This document shows positions 55,231 to 64,000 of a stretch of DNA of 64,000 bases, piece by piece (the stretch's first letter is position 1; each line of letters opens with the position of its first letter). The notes under the pieces were generated by a model, which worked only from the letters and a program-made list of their open reading frames with translations, searched no databases and was not told the origin of the DNA. The position numbers and the translations under genes are program-made. Source of the stretch: Pararge aegeria (taxonomy: Eukaryota; Arthropoda; Insecta; Lepidoptera; Nymphalidae); assembly GCF_905163445.1 (NCBI RefSeq), contig NC_053190.1, positions 6,016,501 to 6,080,500 of the forward strand. The letters are read 5' to 3'.

Positions 55231-55433
55231 TAACATTTATTGATTTACGACTACGCTTACTTTGGGGCTAGATGTTGATGTGTGTATTGTCGTAGTATAT
55301 TTATTTATTTATAATTGGAAAACCATGTCTATAAACAGAGCTACGAAAGGGCAAGACATACCGCCCTGTGTTCATCAATTTGACGAGTAGGTGTTAACGA
55401 CAATACATCGTAGTATATAAAAAAAAAAAAAAA

Positions 55434-55680
55434 CTAGTGGATGCTTCTTAAGATGTTGGTCGAAGCTTTTCGCGAGAAGACCATTGACTGAAACGACGAT
55501 CGGAACAATAACGGTCAACTCAACACTCCACATGGCGGTAATCTCGTGAGCAAGGTCCAAGTAATTAGATACTTTTTCTTTTTCAGCTTTCACCAGATTA
55601 TCGTCATGTGGAATAGTAATGTCAACAATTATATTTAAATATTTCTTAATTGGATGTACGAGTATTAAATCTTTAAGGAT
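55434..55680 (-). pseudogene. LINE polyprotein C-terminal fragment
   Basis: Minus-strand frame encodes VDITIPHDDNLVKAEKEKV, DLAHEITAMWSVELTVIVPI and VVSVNGLLAKSFDQHLKK, which I recognise as the common C-terminal piece of non-LTR retrotransposon proteins in insects. Both ends are cut: a T/A run at the 3' side and MITE M3 at the 5' side. No function expected. Confidence 0.6.
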
Positions 55681-55696
55681 CAACCGCACTGGCTGG

Positions 55697-55811
55697 CAGT
55701 GGCGTGCATAGAGGGTATGTACAGGATATGCAGAAGTTACAAATTGAAGAAGAAGAGTTACAATTTTATAACTCGTACTGGAAATTTTCTTCATTTTATA
55801 TCATCTACTGC
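55697..55811. mobile_element. hAT-like MITE M3 (short copy)
   Basis: Begins CAGTGGCGTGCATAGAGGGT, holds ACTCGTACTGGAAATTTTCT and ends near TTTATATCATCTACTG. Directly abuts the LINE fragment. Confidence 0.7.
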
Positions 55812-55983
55812 TAGCACTACCACTGCTAGCTGGAACTTTAGTTCAGCGGAACTATGTGAAAAGATTCTTTAGGTATATCAAGTCGTGTAAGCTAAACTGC
55901 ACTAACCTTTTTTCCCACTACCATAAAGTTATCCCTGAAGTTGAGTGACTATAGAGGATGTCACAACTATCTTAGACTGCGCT

Positions 55984-56018
55984 AAGATGTTAACTGCCGA
56001 CTGGGCAGTTAACATCTT
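55984..56018. repeat. Perfect palindrome, 15-bp arms
   Basis: AAGATGTTAACTGCC (55984-55998) pairs exactly with 56004-56018; 5-base loop. Confidence 0.9.
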
Positions 56019-56354
56019 CTAGGGGTACGGCACCCATAACCATACTAACCAGTTTCTACATGTCATCCACAGAAATAAGAACATACAGAAAGCTACTTGA
56101 AGCTACCAAAAACTATTCCACTTTAGAATGGTCTCTCGAACAAACGGTTAGTCACTTCATACCATTTGGCAGATGAAGGTAATTATTTTATCTCTAATGT
56201 TCTACGCGTTCACCATAAAGTTTGTTAAATTCTGCGGGTGTAAAGTGAGATGTGCGCGGAGCATTTCCACTGTTTTTGGACACAAGGTACTGCGTACAAT
56301 AATGACTGACTGAAGATTCTGTATGTTCTTAATTCAATGATGTCATCATACCAG

Positions 56355-56480
56355 ATCGCCAATGACCTTGGCGTCTTTTCCGGTAGGATGGTAACAAGCC
56401 ACGTGCGAAGCTACTAGAGAAAATTAATAAATTATAAATTTCAAAATTGCCCCTGCTGGAGATCGAATGCTTCAGGCTTC
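56355..56480 (-). repeat. SINE family J fragment (minus strand)
   Basis: GTAGGATGGTAACAAGCCAC, AATAAATTATAAATTTC and CCCCTGCTGGAGATCGAA. Confidence 0.6.
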
Positions 56481-57619
56481 AACTAGTAGGACATCCAATA
56501 TATGAGATATATAAAATAATTTGGGTAGTTAGTGCGTGTGTGCATGTATGAAGTGCACGCCACTGAGGACCACAACCTCACTGCTGCGCTAGGGATCATA
56601 AGTGTAGTTCCGTGTAATATGATAAAACTTAATTCCAAAGATCTTTAATTAGACTTTCTTTTCTCAATATATCCTGTGGAACAGAACAACAGTAATTTAT
56701 GTTCAGTCGTTGAAAAATCATTAAACCTCGAAACAAAATAATAAGCACGGTAAAAATAAAAATGCAGTAAAACAAATAAAACTTATAATGTTTCATATTA
56801 ATTATTAACATCAATTATGCAATACAATCATCATTGTCATACCTGAGAGAATTTATTTTCAAAATTGCACTAATAATTATTTAAAATACCTACTTACAGA
56901 GAATACAACACTTTATCACAGCTATGTCAATCACTCTTAATAATAATCTACAGATAATTTATTATGGCAATTCTACGAACATTTATAAATATCACATACA
57001 AGTTAATTCTCAAAAACAGAGCAACCTCAATAATCATGGTATTAATAAAACTCAAGATTCAGGCGCAAAATAGATAATTGCAATGTTAACATACTCGTTA
57101 GGTGTTTCAGGCCTGGAAGTTCCGGACCCCAATTTGCCGTATTCAAAATATAACTGAAGCTTTAATTAAAATAAAAAACTATTTTTTCAAAAAAAACACA
57201 CCATAAGATTTGTTTTTTTATCGGATCTTTACTAATTTCTTTTCCTAATTATTTTTTGCTGATTACATATTTAAAGTATATCGAGAAAAAAATATTGCAT
57301 TTACATCATAATGTTTGGGAGTATAGAATGCAATCACTTCGGAAACAATGCAAAATAGGATTCGCAATTTTTAATCAAATAGAATTCTAAAACTTATTTG
57401 TTCCATTTCCAGTTAAATTCATTTTAACAAAAATTGGTTTGTCTACTAAACAATTTATTATTTTTATGATATCTTAATCATCTTCAGTCCATTTATATCC
57501 CACTGTTGGGCACATGCTTCCTCTCTCTTATGAGAGAGGGTATTAGAGCTTTTGTTTTTTTTTTATATGTTATGCAATGTTTAACAGATGGCGACTAAAT
57601 TTGTCTACAATAATTTACT
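56481..57619. other. AT-rich DNA downstream of the sugar transporter
   Basis: No gene seen; only a family L fragment at 57480-57545 (CACTGTTGGGCACATGCTTC). Confidence 0.5.
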
Positions 57620-57625
57620 TTTATT
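57620..57625 (-). terminator. Candidate poly(A) signal of the sugar transporter
   Basis: AATAAA on the minus strand, 22 bases after the stop; another at about 57458-57453. Confidence 0.4.
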
Positions 57626-57646
57626 TAATATTGAATTTAGCTAGTA

Positions 57647-57829
57647 TCAAAATTTTGTTTTTATCGTTTGCAGATCAATATTTTCCTTTTCCTTTTTGCC
57701 TCTGAAATGTTGTTCGATCTCTGCGAGAGATTTCCCTTTCGTCTCAGGGACCATGAAGAGAACGAAGAAGAAGGCCACGGCGCAGAAGCATGAGTACATC
57801 CAGAAGGTACCCGCAGATGTTAACACGTG
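57647..57829 (-). CDS. Sugar transporter terminal exon: segment 12 and tail
   Basis: Acceptor ttttttgcag before 57829; stop TGA at 57649-57647. Encodes HVLTSAGTFWMYSCF, a hydrophobic segment, PETKGKS and a short charged tail ending KTKF. Confidence 0.92.
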   Translation of the reverse strand, partial: HVLTSAGTFWMYSCFCAVAFFFVLFMVPETKGKSLAEIEQHFRGKKEKENIDLQTIKTKF

Positions 57830-60800
57830 CTGCAAAAAATATATTTTTTTAAGTGCAATTAATCTGTTTCTGAAACCATATCATTAGCTTAGCACTGTGC
57901 GCATGCACTTTAGCAAATTTTTTTTTTTTCTTTAAATTTACGGTTGTGCAGATGGTAAGAGGCAAACCATCGCCTATAACCAGAGCTCAGTTCGCAGGGC
58001 ATGCAAGGAACACGTCCAATGTGCCACCCTGTGTCCATCAACCTTAGGCGTAGGTGCTTGGCCCCACATGCCTGTAATTACACCGGCAACCACACCAGAC
58101 CGGAACATTGAAAAGCATTGCAATAATACTGCTTTGCGGCAGAAATAAGCATGATGGTACTACTACATGAAATAAGTAATTCATTCAAAGTAAATTGTAT
58201 GCAATTTTACAATAAACAACGAGTTTATATCTTGGAGATATCTCTGAAAAAGTTCAAAGTTTGTGTTAAACGTCAGCTTATAGAAAAGTCCTGTTACAGT
58301 ATTAAGGACTACGTCAACGATAAAATTGCTTGGGTGTAAATTATTGCTCTAACCAGGTTGCTAAGTTAGTTGTGGGCTTCTTCTTAGATCAGTGCGCGTT
58401 TGGAACCCTCGTAACTTTAGTTTTGAGTTGACGAATGTAGTTATCACCATCAACTCACTTCTATGTTATATTTTACATGTAATGTACGCATCAAAAGTGC
58501 CATATATGTGCATATTTGAATATAGAAATATTTGACTTTGACTTTGACTTTACCAGACATGCTCACTCACATAAAGCCCTACTACTACTAATATCTACTA
58601 ATTGTACGTGGTGATGTATTTACAAACATGAAAAACAAAAGAACTGGTATTTCTTATCTGCATGACATGCTGCCAGAAAGAGTGAAATCGAGAGTTATCA
58701 CAGATGACATTGCTGCCTGCATCTTGTCGTTTTCGAGAACTGCGTCTGATCATCCGTCACTACATGGCATAGCTTGTATCTTCCCCGTAATTTTTACCAA
58801 AAGATGGTTGCAAATCAGACGTTAGAAGTTTTACAAGATGGGTAGTCAAACTGTGAATGATTGAAAGAACTACGTTCTAGTTACTACGATATGTAGGAAA
58901 TCTTAAGGTGAAGTTTCGTAATGTCATTCCAGAACTGTAAAAACTATCTAACAATCCCGATGTCCTCCGACTTTGGCAATCAAAATTTTATAATATGTAA
59001 AAAATTTGTTTCACCATAGTTGTTCTATGCCCATAGACAATGAAATATTCTAATTCATCGTTACAGTGCACAATGCAATTGTTATGCACTTGTGATGCAA
59101 GTGTGTTCGTTTATTTAAATTACACGTAACATCTACAAATTTTTTCATTATTTTTCCCTGATGTCTCTTTCCTTCAATGTCCAGAAAGGCAGTATTTAAA
59201 ATGTTGTGTAACACAACACATATAATATTACGTCGCGCAATATCAGGCTAAAGCGCTCCATAATATACTTGGCGTAGCCCATAAACAGCGGGTTCAAAGT
59301 TATAATTGCCATTTCGTACACAAGTGCGACCGTTTCTAGCACATTCAGTTGCCGACATTCAACAAACTTCCAATTCTAGAGTAATTTGATAGAGACGCGA
59401 ACGGACTTCGATTCCATTTACATATACTGTGCAATTATAATACTGTATGTATTTTATTACCGTTCAATTACAATGTGTTATTGCAATGATGCTGAAAATA
59501 ATTTAAACCATATATCACAATCGGATAACCTAACCTTTGAAAAATAAAACTTAATATTATTAAGAATGTAAATATGAAAACGTAAATGTACCTATAAAAT
59601 TCTGACTCACATAAACCAACTTCTATATATTGTTTAATGTGTTTAAGAAGTGCTTATTATATTATATATATTTCGCGGGATTAAGACAGCGATTTTTTTA
59701 GAAATTCAACTGGCACCATTTTTTTCTCGGAACAAAAGCATTCTATGTCCTATACCAGGATGAAAATCGCCATGATCGTGTTAGCTGTGCAGCCGTCCAT
59801 AGATAACAAAGTATTTATTTAAATCCCCAAACAACGTTACCCTGGTGCTGTTACGTGATAAAAGCTGCAAGAATCACACCTATATAAAAAATTTTGGTTC
59901 AGGCTGTTCGTTTATTTGTTAGTAATAATATGCACATGTATATGGTTGCCGGTGGAATCTAACAGGAGCGAGATGAACGTTGATGACACGGAACATGGAG
60001 ACCAATTATTAATCTAAGAGTGTTTCTTACCTCTAAAGCGTGATAAGATTTGATGACGGTGAACATAGACAGCAAGTTAACTGCGCTGCCCATAGCAGAG
60101 AGCTGGGAGCGATAATGCGTGGGGAACAACTCTCCGAGTAGAAGGAATGGCAATCCGCCGAAGCCCAGCGAGAAACCCAGCATAAAAAGCACTAAACTGG
60201 CAATGGGTAAGTATCTGAAATAATATAAATAATATTTACTCCTTAATTAACTTATTATGTACCATAGTTATATGCATATAAGTATTTAAGTAGCCCTTAC
60301 ACCGTAGCCTCCTGAAACCAAGCACTGGACGACCCATGAGAATACGCGGTGACAAAATTAACTGATATAACACATTATTTTGCACAGTAAAAGCGTCCAA
60401 ATAAGTTTTATTCTTAGGCACTTATTATATTAATTGGCATGTTTGAATATGAATCCGCTTTTTTCTTCTTTACCTAATAGATAAAGAAGAAAAAAGGTAA
60501 AAAAGGAAGAAAAGAAAATTAGTATTGTTTAAAGCGTGTGATCTTGTAAAAATATAGAATAGATACCTATATAGTTATTCGTTTGTATGTTTTCACTCAT
60601 TCACTTTTCTTTTGGTTTCTAATTCTAAGGTTGCATTGCAATGGTTTCTGCTAAGAATATTATATCCTAATATTAATAATAATAAAACTCTTTATTACAC
60701 CAAAGAATATACACAACTTACAAACAAAAAACTTGTCACTGATAGAGAATTCTTCGTGGCAACCACTAAAGGTACGGAGCAAACGTTGAATTGGTTGTTA

Positions 60801-62125
60801 GTGCACAGATAAAAAAAGAAACCTGATTTATTATCTAATTATACAACACACAATAAAGTTACAAAAAAAATACATGCACTGTAGTGTTGGTTTACAATAA
60901 AAAGTAGATATTAATATATATATATGTATGTAGTAACATATTAAATCAATGCAAATAATTAAGTTTCATTTTGCCGACTGGCGGACGCAGTGGGCAGCGA
61001 CCCTGCTTTCTGAGTCCAAGGCCGTAGGTTCGATTTCCACAACTGGAAAATGTTTGTGGGATGAACAAGAATGTTGTTCAGTGGCTGGGTGTTTATCTGT
61101 ATATTGTTATATTTTATTTATGTATATTATTCATAAAAATATTCATGAATTGAATGAACACCCAATGCAGTGTTGTTGACTTTGACAAAGTTTAAATTAT
61201 GTTGCAAAGGAAAACAATCCAAATTGATTCTAACTGTGCGTTCACGTTTCGGATGTAATTGACAACATTGTTGACCATAAAATGTGCTTCACAAGCGCTA
61301 TTTACATTATTCGTCTACACTGTTAAAGTTGTTAAATTGATTATCGTTCCATTGTCATGCGTTTACCGAACGCAAGGAAGTCTCGTTTGAACTGGATATT
61401 TTGGTTGTAAAAGGCGTGTTAACGAAAACTGAAATCAATGTTGCAGTACAAGAGTTTCCTGGGGGACCGTTGACATTTAATTAAATTGACAGTATTTTTA
61501 ATATTTTTTGTTTTGACTTATCACGCAATGCGATAGTTATTAAAAAAAATTTAGCAATTTTTTAAACTTAAACGCGCACTGTTGCCTTTTCAAATCCCTT
61601 TCTCTTTTTTTTCTCTTTCTCTATCTCTCTCTTTTTCTCTTTCCCTCTCTCTTTTTTCTCTTTCTCTCTCTCGAGGAGAAGCTGGACCGATGTCGCGACG
61701 GATCGGCTGTATAATATCTGCTATCTGTATAATAATAGAGGATCACGAACCGTTTGATCCAAGCGCCCGCACGCTTATATGCCTACTCTATTGTATGACT
61801 ATCTGTGACTGTGAGACCACTGTAGGAAGATCCCTACTCTGTGGTATAATAATAATCCCTGTATGACTGCCGCCACTTTGCGGTTTCCCGATATGACTAT
61901 CCTCTCTCCTACCCTGTAATATAACTTACCCAAGAAACGATGTCTGTTCAAACTTGAAGAAAAACGCCGCACCCATTCCCACCATGGACACACACATGGT
62001 GACCGCTGATAGCAGCAGCAATGGTCGGCGCCCAGCGCGGTCGACCAGCAGAGTGCTCACACCGTTGCTGAACAGTTGCACCGCACCAACTATTATTGTG
62101 GCTGTCATCGCGTTTAGCTTACTCC
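57647..62125 (-). CDS. MFS sugar transporter, Tret1-like, 3' three exons
   Basis: Minus-strand exons 62125-61930, 60214-60031 and 57829-57647 join in phases 2 and 0 into 187 residues and a stop. They cover about the last five membrane segments of a 12-segment sugar transporter. Signatures are VDRAGRRPLLLLS (loop between segments 8 and 9), FGGLPFLLLGELFPTHYRSQ (segment 10 with the E-x6-R motif) and VPETKGKSLAEIEQHFRG after segment 12. Facilitated trehalose transporters and their relatives carry trehalose or other sugars down a gradient across the plasma membrane; the actual substrate here is unknown. The usual GPxPW of segment 10 reads GGLPF. The first about 270 residues (segments 1-7) were not found up to 64000 and probably lie beyond the window. 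Confidence 0.9.
57935..58145. repeat. SINE-like repeat (family K) in the transporter intron
   Basis: GCAGATGGTAAGAGGCAAAC, CAGGGCATGCAAGGAACACG, AATACTGCTTTGCGGCAGAA. Related pieces at 19645-19700 and 49940-50060. Confidence 0.55.
58365..58552 (+). repeat. Repeat family E copy (plus strand)
   Basis: GCGCGTTTGGAACCCTCGTA ... AATATTTGACTTTGACTTTG. Inverse of 26452-26645. Confidence 0.75.
58553..60030. other. Sugar transporter intron, no further exon seen
   Basis: AT-rich, without repeat matches to the rest of the window. Confidence 0.5.
60031..60214 (-). CDS. Sugar transporter exon: segments 10-11
   Basis: Acceptor tatttcag before 60214, donor gtaaga from 60030, phase 0 at the end. Encodes YLPIASLVLFMLGFSLGF through MFTVIKSYHALE. 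Confidence 0.92.
60459..60495. repeat. Inverted repeat, 14-bp arms
   Basis: TTTTTTCTTCTTTA pairs with TAAAGAAGAAAAAA around a 9-base loop, inside the transporter intron. Confidence 0.75.
60973..61155 (+). repeat. SINE family B copy (plus strand)
   Basis: GCCGACTGGCGGACGCAGTG, GACCCTGCTTTCTGAGTCCA, GGTTCGATTTCCACAACTGG. 3' part lost. Confidence 0.85.
61596..61676 (+). repeat. (CT)n-rich low-complexity tract
   Basis: Pyrimidine-only run of TCTC and TTTCTC units for about 80 bases. Confidence 0.9.
61930..62125 (-). CDS. Sugar transporter exon: segments 8-9
   Basis: Acceptor tgctttcag before 62125, phase 1; donor gtaagt from 61929, phase 2. Encodes SKLNAMTATIIVGAVQLF, the DRAGRR loop and MVGMGAAFFFKFEQTSFLG. 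Confidence 0.9.
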
Positions 62126-62160
62126 CTGAAAGCAAACAAATATTTTGTGCTATTAATTTG

Positions 62161-62466
62161 TCCGGCCCACTTCATGGCACGGGACTTTTCCCACAAGAAG
62201 GGTAAACACTTCTTGTGGCCCCTGTCCACCACGCTCGCCCAATGCGGATCGGAGGGTTCCACACGCCTTTGAGAACATCATTGAGAACTCACAGGCATGC
62301 ATGTTTTCTCACGATGTTTTCTTTAACTGTAAAAGCTAGTAAAATTTCTTATTGCATAAAATGCACATAACTTGGAAAAGATGGAGGTAGGTGGATTGAC
62401 ATGCTGGGATTCGAACTCGGCCTCCCGAAATTGAAACCTTAATCTTAACTACTACGCTATCACCGC
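62161..62466 (-). repeat. SINE family A copy (minus strand)
   Basis: GGCCCACTTCATGGCACGGG, CCACACGCCTTTGAGAACAT, GCTGGGATTCGAACTCGGCC and the ATCACCGC head. Lies just upstream of the transporter exon at 61930-62125. Confidence 0.88.
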
Positions 62467-64000
62467 ATTTATTTTAAGCACATAAGAAACGAGAAGTCTG
62501 TTCATTGATAGTGACCCTACCCTATAGTCACCCTAGTGAGCAGCTCTTTTCCTACATCATTTTACAATAAGAGTATTGCAATTATTAACATTAATTAAAT
62601 CAAGTAAAACACAAGAAAAAAACACATTTGACTATACAACTTTCAGGACAATATGGATCATGAGATACTCGTTGACAGACAGACGGATGGACAGCGAATA
62701 AGTACTCAGTAAAAGAGTCCTGCTCGCTCGAAATCCCTAAAAAAGGTACCAACGGAAATACTGCCCACCTATAAAACTCACGTACGTATGTTTGCGCCGA
62801 CAATTCAAATTTATACTTTTTTTTTCGATATTCGATTTCTTTCCTGCGAATATTATATTCGTATCGAATACAGCTTTATAAACTATGATGTGTTTTATTA
62901 GTATACTAGTAGACGGAAAACCAAGGAAGGTCGTAAAATATTTACTATGCCGTTATAAGCTACAAAGGAGATTGCATGTTTGTTATCTTTTCACAGCTTA
63001 ACTGATCTAAATATTAACTTGGATTCCATACTCACCTATTTAACGAGGATAAATATTTAACTGCCCCAGGAAAATAAAAATTCCACACAAACGAAAATGC
63101 GGGCAACAGCTAGTATGAATAAAATCTGAACAATGTTGAAGAGATCCTAACAACGTATCATTACGTTACATTTATGTACTAATGATTCCTTTAGAATCGC
63201 GTACCAGGTAAGTACCTTATTGTTGCACGACCACTAATAAATTATTATAATGGCTCCAAACCATGAGATGTTAACTACCTACAGAGATATAAGTCCCATA
63301 AACGCGAACGCTCCTCAAATTATCACGAATATATTTTTGTGGAAACTGATTAGGAGTATTTCGTTTAACATAACTGCAATACCGCTAGGTTAGTCCGCTA
63401 CCATCTTAAGACTGCATCACCTACTGACACCACTCACACAATTTGTATTGGGATTAAAATGCTTACAAAGACAGACAAGTTTCAGAGTATTGAAAAGCTT
63501 TATTGTTATAAGAACGCGTTATACAGCTCTCATTAAGTTCCGGCCTGTATTGTTAACTTTTCATGCTAATTGGAAAATAATATTAAAAATATATTATTTA
63601 GGACTAAAAGATCTTTCTAATTAAACATAATATATTTATTATGCCTTTTTAATAATTATAATTATATTTATAATTATCAGGTGACTTGATAAATATCCTA
63701 AGCATGAGATACCAGGATCCCGCGATCCCAAATAGAACGGTAAGTACAAACTTTCATCTTCTCGACCATCCATTCAAGAGTTTATTTCGTTAAGAGTTTA
63801 ATTCGTTAAAAATAAAACTTTCACAGACACATAAACGAAATTTTAAAAACGTAGTTTTATGCATTTAAATCATATTTGAAAATAAAAGCAGTTATTTTAA
63901 AATCACTGACAGATTCTTAAATATTTTTTTTTATATAGATTTGCAAATCCGTCAATTGAGTCTGTATATTTGTCTTGAATGAAGCTTCAGCCACGCCTCG
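62467..64000. other. Window end, presumed transporter intron
   Basis: Holds the Helitron-like end at 63030-63113 and a family J SINE piece at 63345-63425. 62640-62760 resembles a common lepidopteran short repeat with GACAGACAGACGGATGGACA. A possible plus-strand exon at 63681-63739 is discussed among the findings. Confidence 0.45.
63030..63113 (+). mobile_element. Helitron-like 3' end
   Basis: Ends AATGCGGGCAACAGCTAG at 63113, the same terminus as the inverted one at 26192. Confidence 0.5.

Noticed and set aside
58628..58825. 65-codon plus-strand ORF in the transporter intron
   Set aside because: Not recognised as any family and no splice context; likely chance.
61582..61866. 94-codon ORF starting in a CT-rich tract
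   Set aside because: The first third is simple repeat (Ser/Leu/Phe), the rest is unrecognised.
62600..62803. Minus-strand ORF tested as a 5' exon of the sugar transporter
   Set aside because: No membrane segment or MFS motif, and it overlaps a dispersed short repeat.
1..64000. CRISPR arrays, operons, Shine-Dalgarno sites
   Set aside because: No regularly spaced repeats, and the gene structure is eukaryotic.

Overview
The window looks like AT-rich nuclear DNA of a lepidopteran insect (butterfly or moth). Genes are split into short exons with GT-AG introns. The space between them is packed with dispersed tRNA-like SINEs, RTE-type LINE 3' ends with (GAT)n tails, Helitron-like 3' ends and small inverted-repeat elements of the kinds found in Lepidoptera. 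No bacterial, CRISPR, rRNA or true tRNA features are seen.

Four protein-coding genes can be supported, all by joining exons at splice sites whose reading phases agree. (1) 1549-5480, plus strand: the 3' three exons of a Beat (beaten path) family immunoglobulin-domain protein whose 5' exons lie upstream of the window. (2) 36946-46795, plus strand: a second Beat-family gene, complete, six coding exons, 306 residues, from a 43-nt signal-peptide exon with a TATA-like promoter to a short hydrophobic C-terminal exon. (3) 48610-51333, minus strand: a complete pro-resilin gene, five coding exons, 395 residues, with N-terminal YGxP-type repeats, an RR-type chitin-binding domain and a Gly/Tyr-rich C-terminal part, plus a TATA box and poly(A) signals. 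(4) 57647-62125, minus strand: the last three coding exons of a major-facilitator sugar transporter similar to facilitated trehalose transporters (Tret1-like); the 5' exons were not found in the window.

Layout: 1-5480 Beat gene 1 with repeat-filled introns; 5481-36700 about 31 kb of intergenic DNA with many transposable-element pieces, a long inverted repeat at 18.36-19.65 kb and a less repetitive island near 17.7-18.1 kb; 36.7-46.9 kb Beat gene 2; 48.5-51.4 kb resilin; 51.4-57.6 kb repeats; 57.6-64 kb sugar transporter 3' half. The two Beat genes are diverged paralogues in the same orientation. They encode secreted or membrane-anchored adhesion proteins of the axon-guidance type. Resilin is an elastic cuticle protein and the transporter moves sugar across membranes, so the four genes do not form one pathway.

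The items most worth a second look are: a shared core sequence inside two small elements with unrelated terminal inverted repeats (9.84-10.06 kb and 31.30-31.51 kb); the inverted duplication centred on a hAT-like MITE at 19.1 kb; two adjacent upstream ORFs in the predicted Beat 2 leader; intron phases of resilin that do not allow simple skipping of the chitin-binding exon; and several perfect palindromes.
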